A stretch of DNA of 64,000 bases from Algibacillus agarilyticus. GTDB taxonomy: Bacteria > Pseudomonadota > Gammaproteobacteria > Enterobacterales > Alteromonadaceae. The position numbers were made by a program, and so were the translations under genes. Shown here in pieces: positions 62,492-64,000 of the stretch. Numbering within the stretch: position 1 is the first letter of the stretch; every line of letters starts with the position of its first letter. Where the stretch lies: the NCBI RefSeq assembly GCF_003286125.1, contig NZ_QMED01000003.1:124001-188000 (forward strand), read 5' to 3'. The notes below the pieces were generated by a model that was given only the letters and a program-made list of their open reading frames with translations, was not told where the DNA came from and ran no database searches.

Positions 62492-64000
62492 ATGGCGCTT
62501 TCGTTCAAATCATCAAGTGTTTTCACTCACCTTATGGTGAGTTTCTTAATTGTTATTCTACTGCCAGTCATGTTACTGACTTATCGTGATTTTACGTTTA
62601 CCAATCAAACCCTAACAGAAGCCAAATATAATATCCTGCAAACGGCAGCTATAGAGACCGCGCTTCGCATCGATATATTTCTTGAGAATCAAAAGTCGAT
62701 TATTAAATTGCAAGCAAGTGATCCTTCTTTACGCGACTTATTATTAAGTAAAACCGTTTATCCCTTAATTCAACTTGATGCTAACACTGCTCTAGCAAGA
62801 TATGTAAAACAAAATCCACACTTTTTAAAATCGGCCTGTTTGATCAACGAACAAGGCCTAATTGTCGCCAGTAGCACCCCCGAAGAATTAGGTAAACAAA
62901 TAGAGCGCCGAGATATAATCAAACTGATGGGTTCAAGCGACCCCAGAATGACCGACTTATCCACGTCTTCGGGTGAGTTGGCTTTTTCTAAAACGCTACA
63001 TAATGATAACGGTAAAATTATTGGCGCATTACATTTTAAGTTTTTTGATAATACCCTCACCCGGTTACTGCAAGTGAGTGCAGGTACTGGCGGTTTGAAT
63101 ACATTTCCGCTCATGGTCACCCAAGAAAATCAAATAATCGCATCCGGCCATAAGGAATTTCAACCAGGGTTAACCCAAATTGTAAATACCGCCTATAACA
63201 CTAAATCAGATTCACTGAGTGAAAGCGGCATGCTGTCAGGTTCGCTTGAATTATATAATTTAAATAAGCCCAATAAAAAATACGCAGCTGTTTCTTCTTC
63301 TGTTGATGAAACCTATTGGCAAATAATGTATTTACAAGAATATGATGACTTTAACAGTGCCTTAATTGATCTCACTAAAACCAATATTATTATTGTTTTG
63401 ATCGTATGTTTGTTTTCACTTGGCATTGCATTTGTACTGAGTAGATTAATTTCTCGCCCTATCAGGCATTTCACCCACCAAATAAAAGAAGTGGCCGATG
63501 GACATTTTGAAGGTCATGTAGAAGAAACAGGTGCAGATGAATTACGAAGTTTAGCGAATGCCTTCAATCAAATGAAATCAAATTTACAACTACGTGAACA
63601 AGAAATCATCGATAATCAAAAATTACTCGCAAGAGCCCAAGAACTCGCCCATTTAGGCAGCTTTGAACTGAATATTGAAACCCTCACCATGAAGTGGTCT
63701 GAAGAATTATTTAATATTTTAGGTTATTCACAAAACAAAGATACAACCCTAAATAATATATTTTGCTTAATGCCCGAATCTGATCAAGGCAAATTCCAAG
63801 CTAACATAGAACGCTTATTAAAAAACGATGAACTAACCGTTCCTTCAATTGAATTCACAATAACAACGGCTTATGGCAAAAAGCGCCAAGTCATGATCAT
63901 GCTTGAAAAACAAATGAACGATAACGAAGAATATTTCATTATCGGTACCGTCAATGATGTCAGTAATATTCGTCGAACTGAAATAGCACTAAAAGCCAGT
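62492..64000 (+). CDS. Membrane sensor protein (Cache-HAMP-PAS), truncated by window end
   Basis: The first 503 codons are open and run off the window. TM1 is at about 13-30, a periplasmic Cache-type sensing region at about 35-290 (segments LDANTALARYVKQNPHFL and INEQGLIVASSTPEELGK), TM2 at about 297-318, HAMP at about 315-370 (RPIRHFTHQIKEVADGHFEG) and a PAS domain at about 385-495 with RRTE linker. The output domain lies beyond 64000; a histidine kinase or diguanylate cyclase is likely. There is no strong ribosome site before the ATG. It is divergent from gshA. Confidence 0.85.
   Translation, partial: MALSFKSSSVFTHLMVSFLIVILLPVMLLTYRDFTFTNQTLTEAKYNILQTAAIETALRIDIFLENQKSIIKLQASDPSLRDLLLSKTVYPLIQLDANTALARYVKQNPHFLKSACLINEQGLIVASSTPEELGKQIERRDIIKLMGSSDPRMTDLSTSSGELAFSKTLHNDNGKIIGALHFKFFDNTLTRLLQVSAGTGGLNTFPLMVTQENQIIASGHKEFQPGLTQIVNTAYNTKSDSLSESGMLSGSLELYNLNKPNKKYAAVSSSVDETYWQIMYLQEYDDFNSALIDLTKTNIIIVLIVCLFSLGIAFVLSRLISRPIRHFTHQIKEVADGHFEGHVEETGADELRSLANAFNQMKSNLQLREQEIIDNQKLLARAQELAHLGSFELNIETLTMKWSEELFNILGYSQNKDTTLNNIFCLMPESDQGKFQANIERLLKNDELTVPSIEFTITTAYGKKRQVMIMLEKQMNDNEEYFIIGTVNDVSNIRRTEIALKAS

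Overview
The window looks like the chromosome of a marine gammaproteobacterium of the Alteromonadales (Catenovulum/Paraglaciecola-like; this is inferred from gene content and protein style, not from a search). It has AT-rich DNA, many lipoprotein and secreted polysaccharide-degrading enzymes, a large TonB-dependent receptor, and an ordinary gammaproteobacterial core block (pheS-pheT-ihfA, gshA).

Layout. (1) 1-13.3 kb is a mannan/sugar locus: AGE-family sugar isomerase, S1 sulfatase, phosphomannomutase, Nudix hydrolase, an orphan periplasmic sugar-binding protein, a multimodular GH26 mannanase lipoprotein and a TonB-dependent receptor. (2) 13.7-19.2 kb is an unusual oxidative cluster: a cytochrome P450 between two different membrane-anchored di-heme c-type cytochromes. 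(3) 19.2-22.2 kb is an accessory patch. It holds a MITE copy, four attC-like sites bounding three apparent integron cassettes (a yefM-yoeB toxin-antitoxin pair, a reversed small outer-membrane-type protein, and one unclear cassette) and an IS91-type transposase remnant. No integrase gene is present, so it resembles a CALIN. (4) 22.3-29 kb carries a GH11 xylanase lipoprotein started from TTG, a DctPQM TRAP transporter and a two-subunit molybdenum hydroxylase with a Tat/lipoprotein leader. (5) 29-35 kb holds a membrane-anchored gluzincin-like protease, a Fic fragment cut off by a MITE, and a methionine unit (mesX-mesD, TauE-type exporter, metR) with exact TGAA-N5-TTCA MetR boxes. (6) 35-37.6 kb has a polysaccharide lyase-like gene behind a clear cyclic-di-GMP-I (GEMM) riboswitch. 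(7) 38.9-42.2 kb is a periplasmic sugar-oxidation operon (Tat-exported small subunit, GMC oxidoreductase, lipoprotein xylose-isomerase-like TIM barrel). (8) 42.7-53.5 kb is a mannanase island: a 2203-residue protein with three GH5 catalytic modules, a second GH26 with CBM10, and a GH5 with two CBM10 modules. (9) 53.6-64 kb is mostly core: DUF2897, a 2OG-Fe(II) oxygenase, ihfA, pheT, pheS, an EAL/HDOD protein, two small lipoproteins, gshA and the start of a sensor protein.

How the parts fit. A 12-bp perfect palindrome, GTAACCGGTTAC, lies upstream of GH26-TonB (two copies), the giant mannanase (one perfect, one decayed) and the GH5-CBM10 gene. An 11/12 match followed by a second LacI-type palindrome precedes the sugar-oxidation operon. 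This predicts one LacI-family mannan regulon whose regulator lies outside the window. Secreted GH5/GH26/GH11 enzymes would cut mannan and xylan, the TonB receptor would import oligosaccharides, and the AGE isomerase and phosphomannomutase would feed mannose into metabolism. The GMC and molybdenum enzymes, the di-heme cytochromes and the TRAP transporter suggest a parallel periplasmic oxidation route to sugar acids, which is inference. Three kinds of MITE are present. Two of them supply the last codons and stop of the adjacent reading frame.
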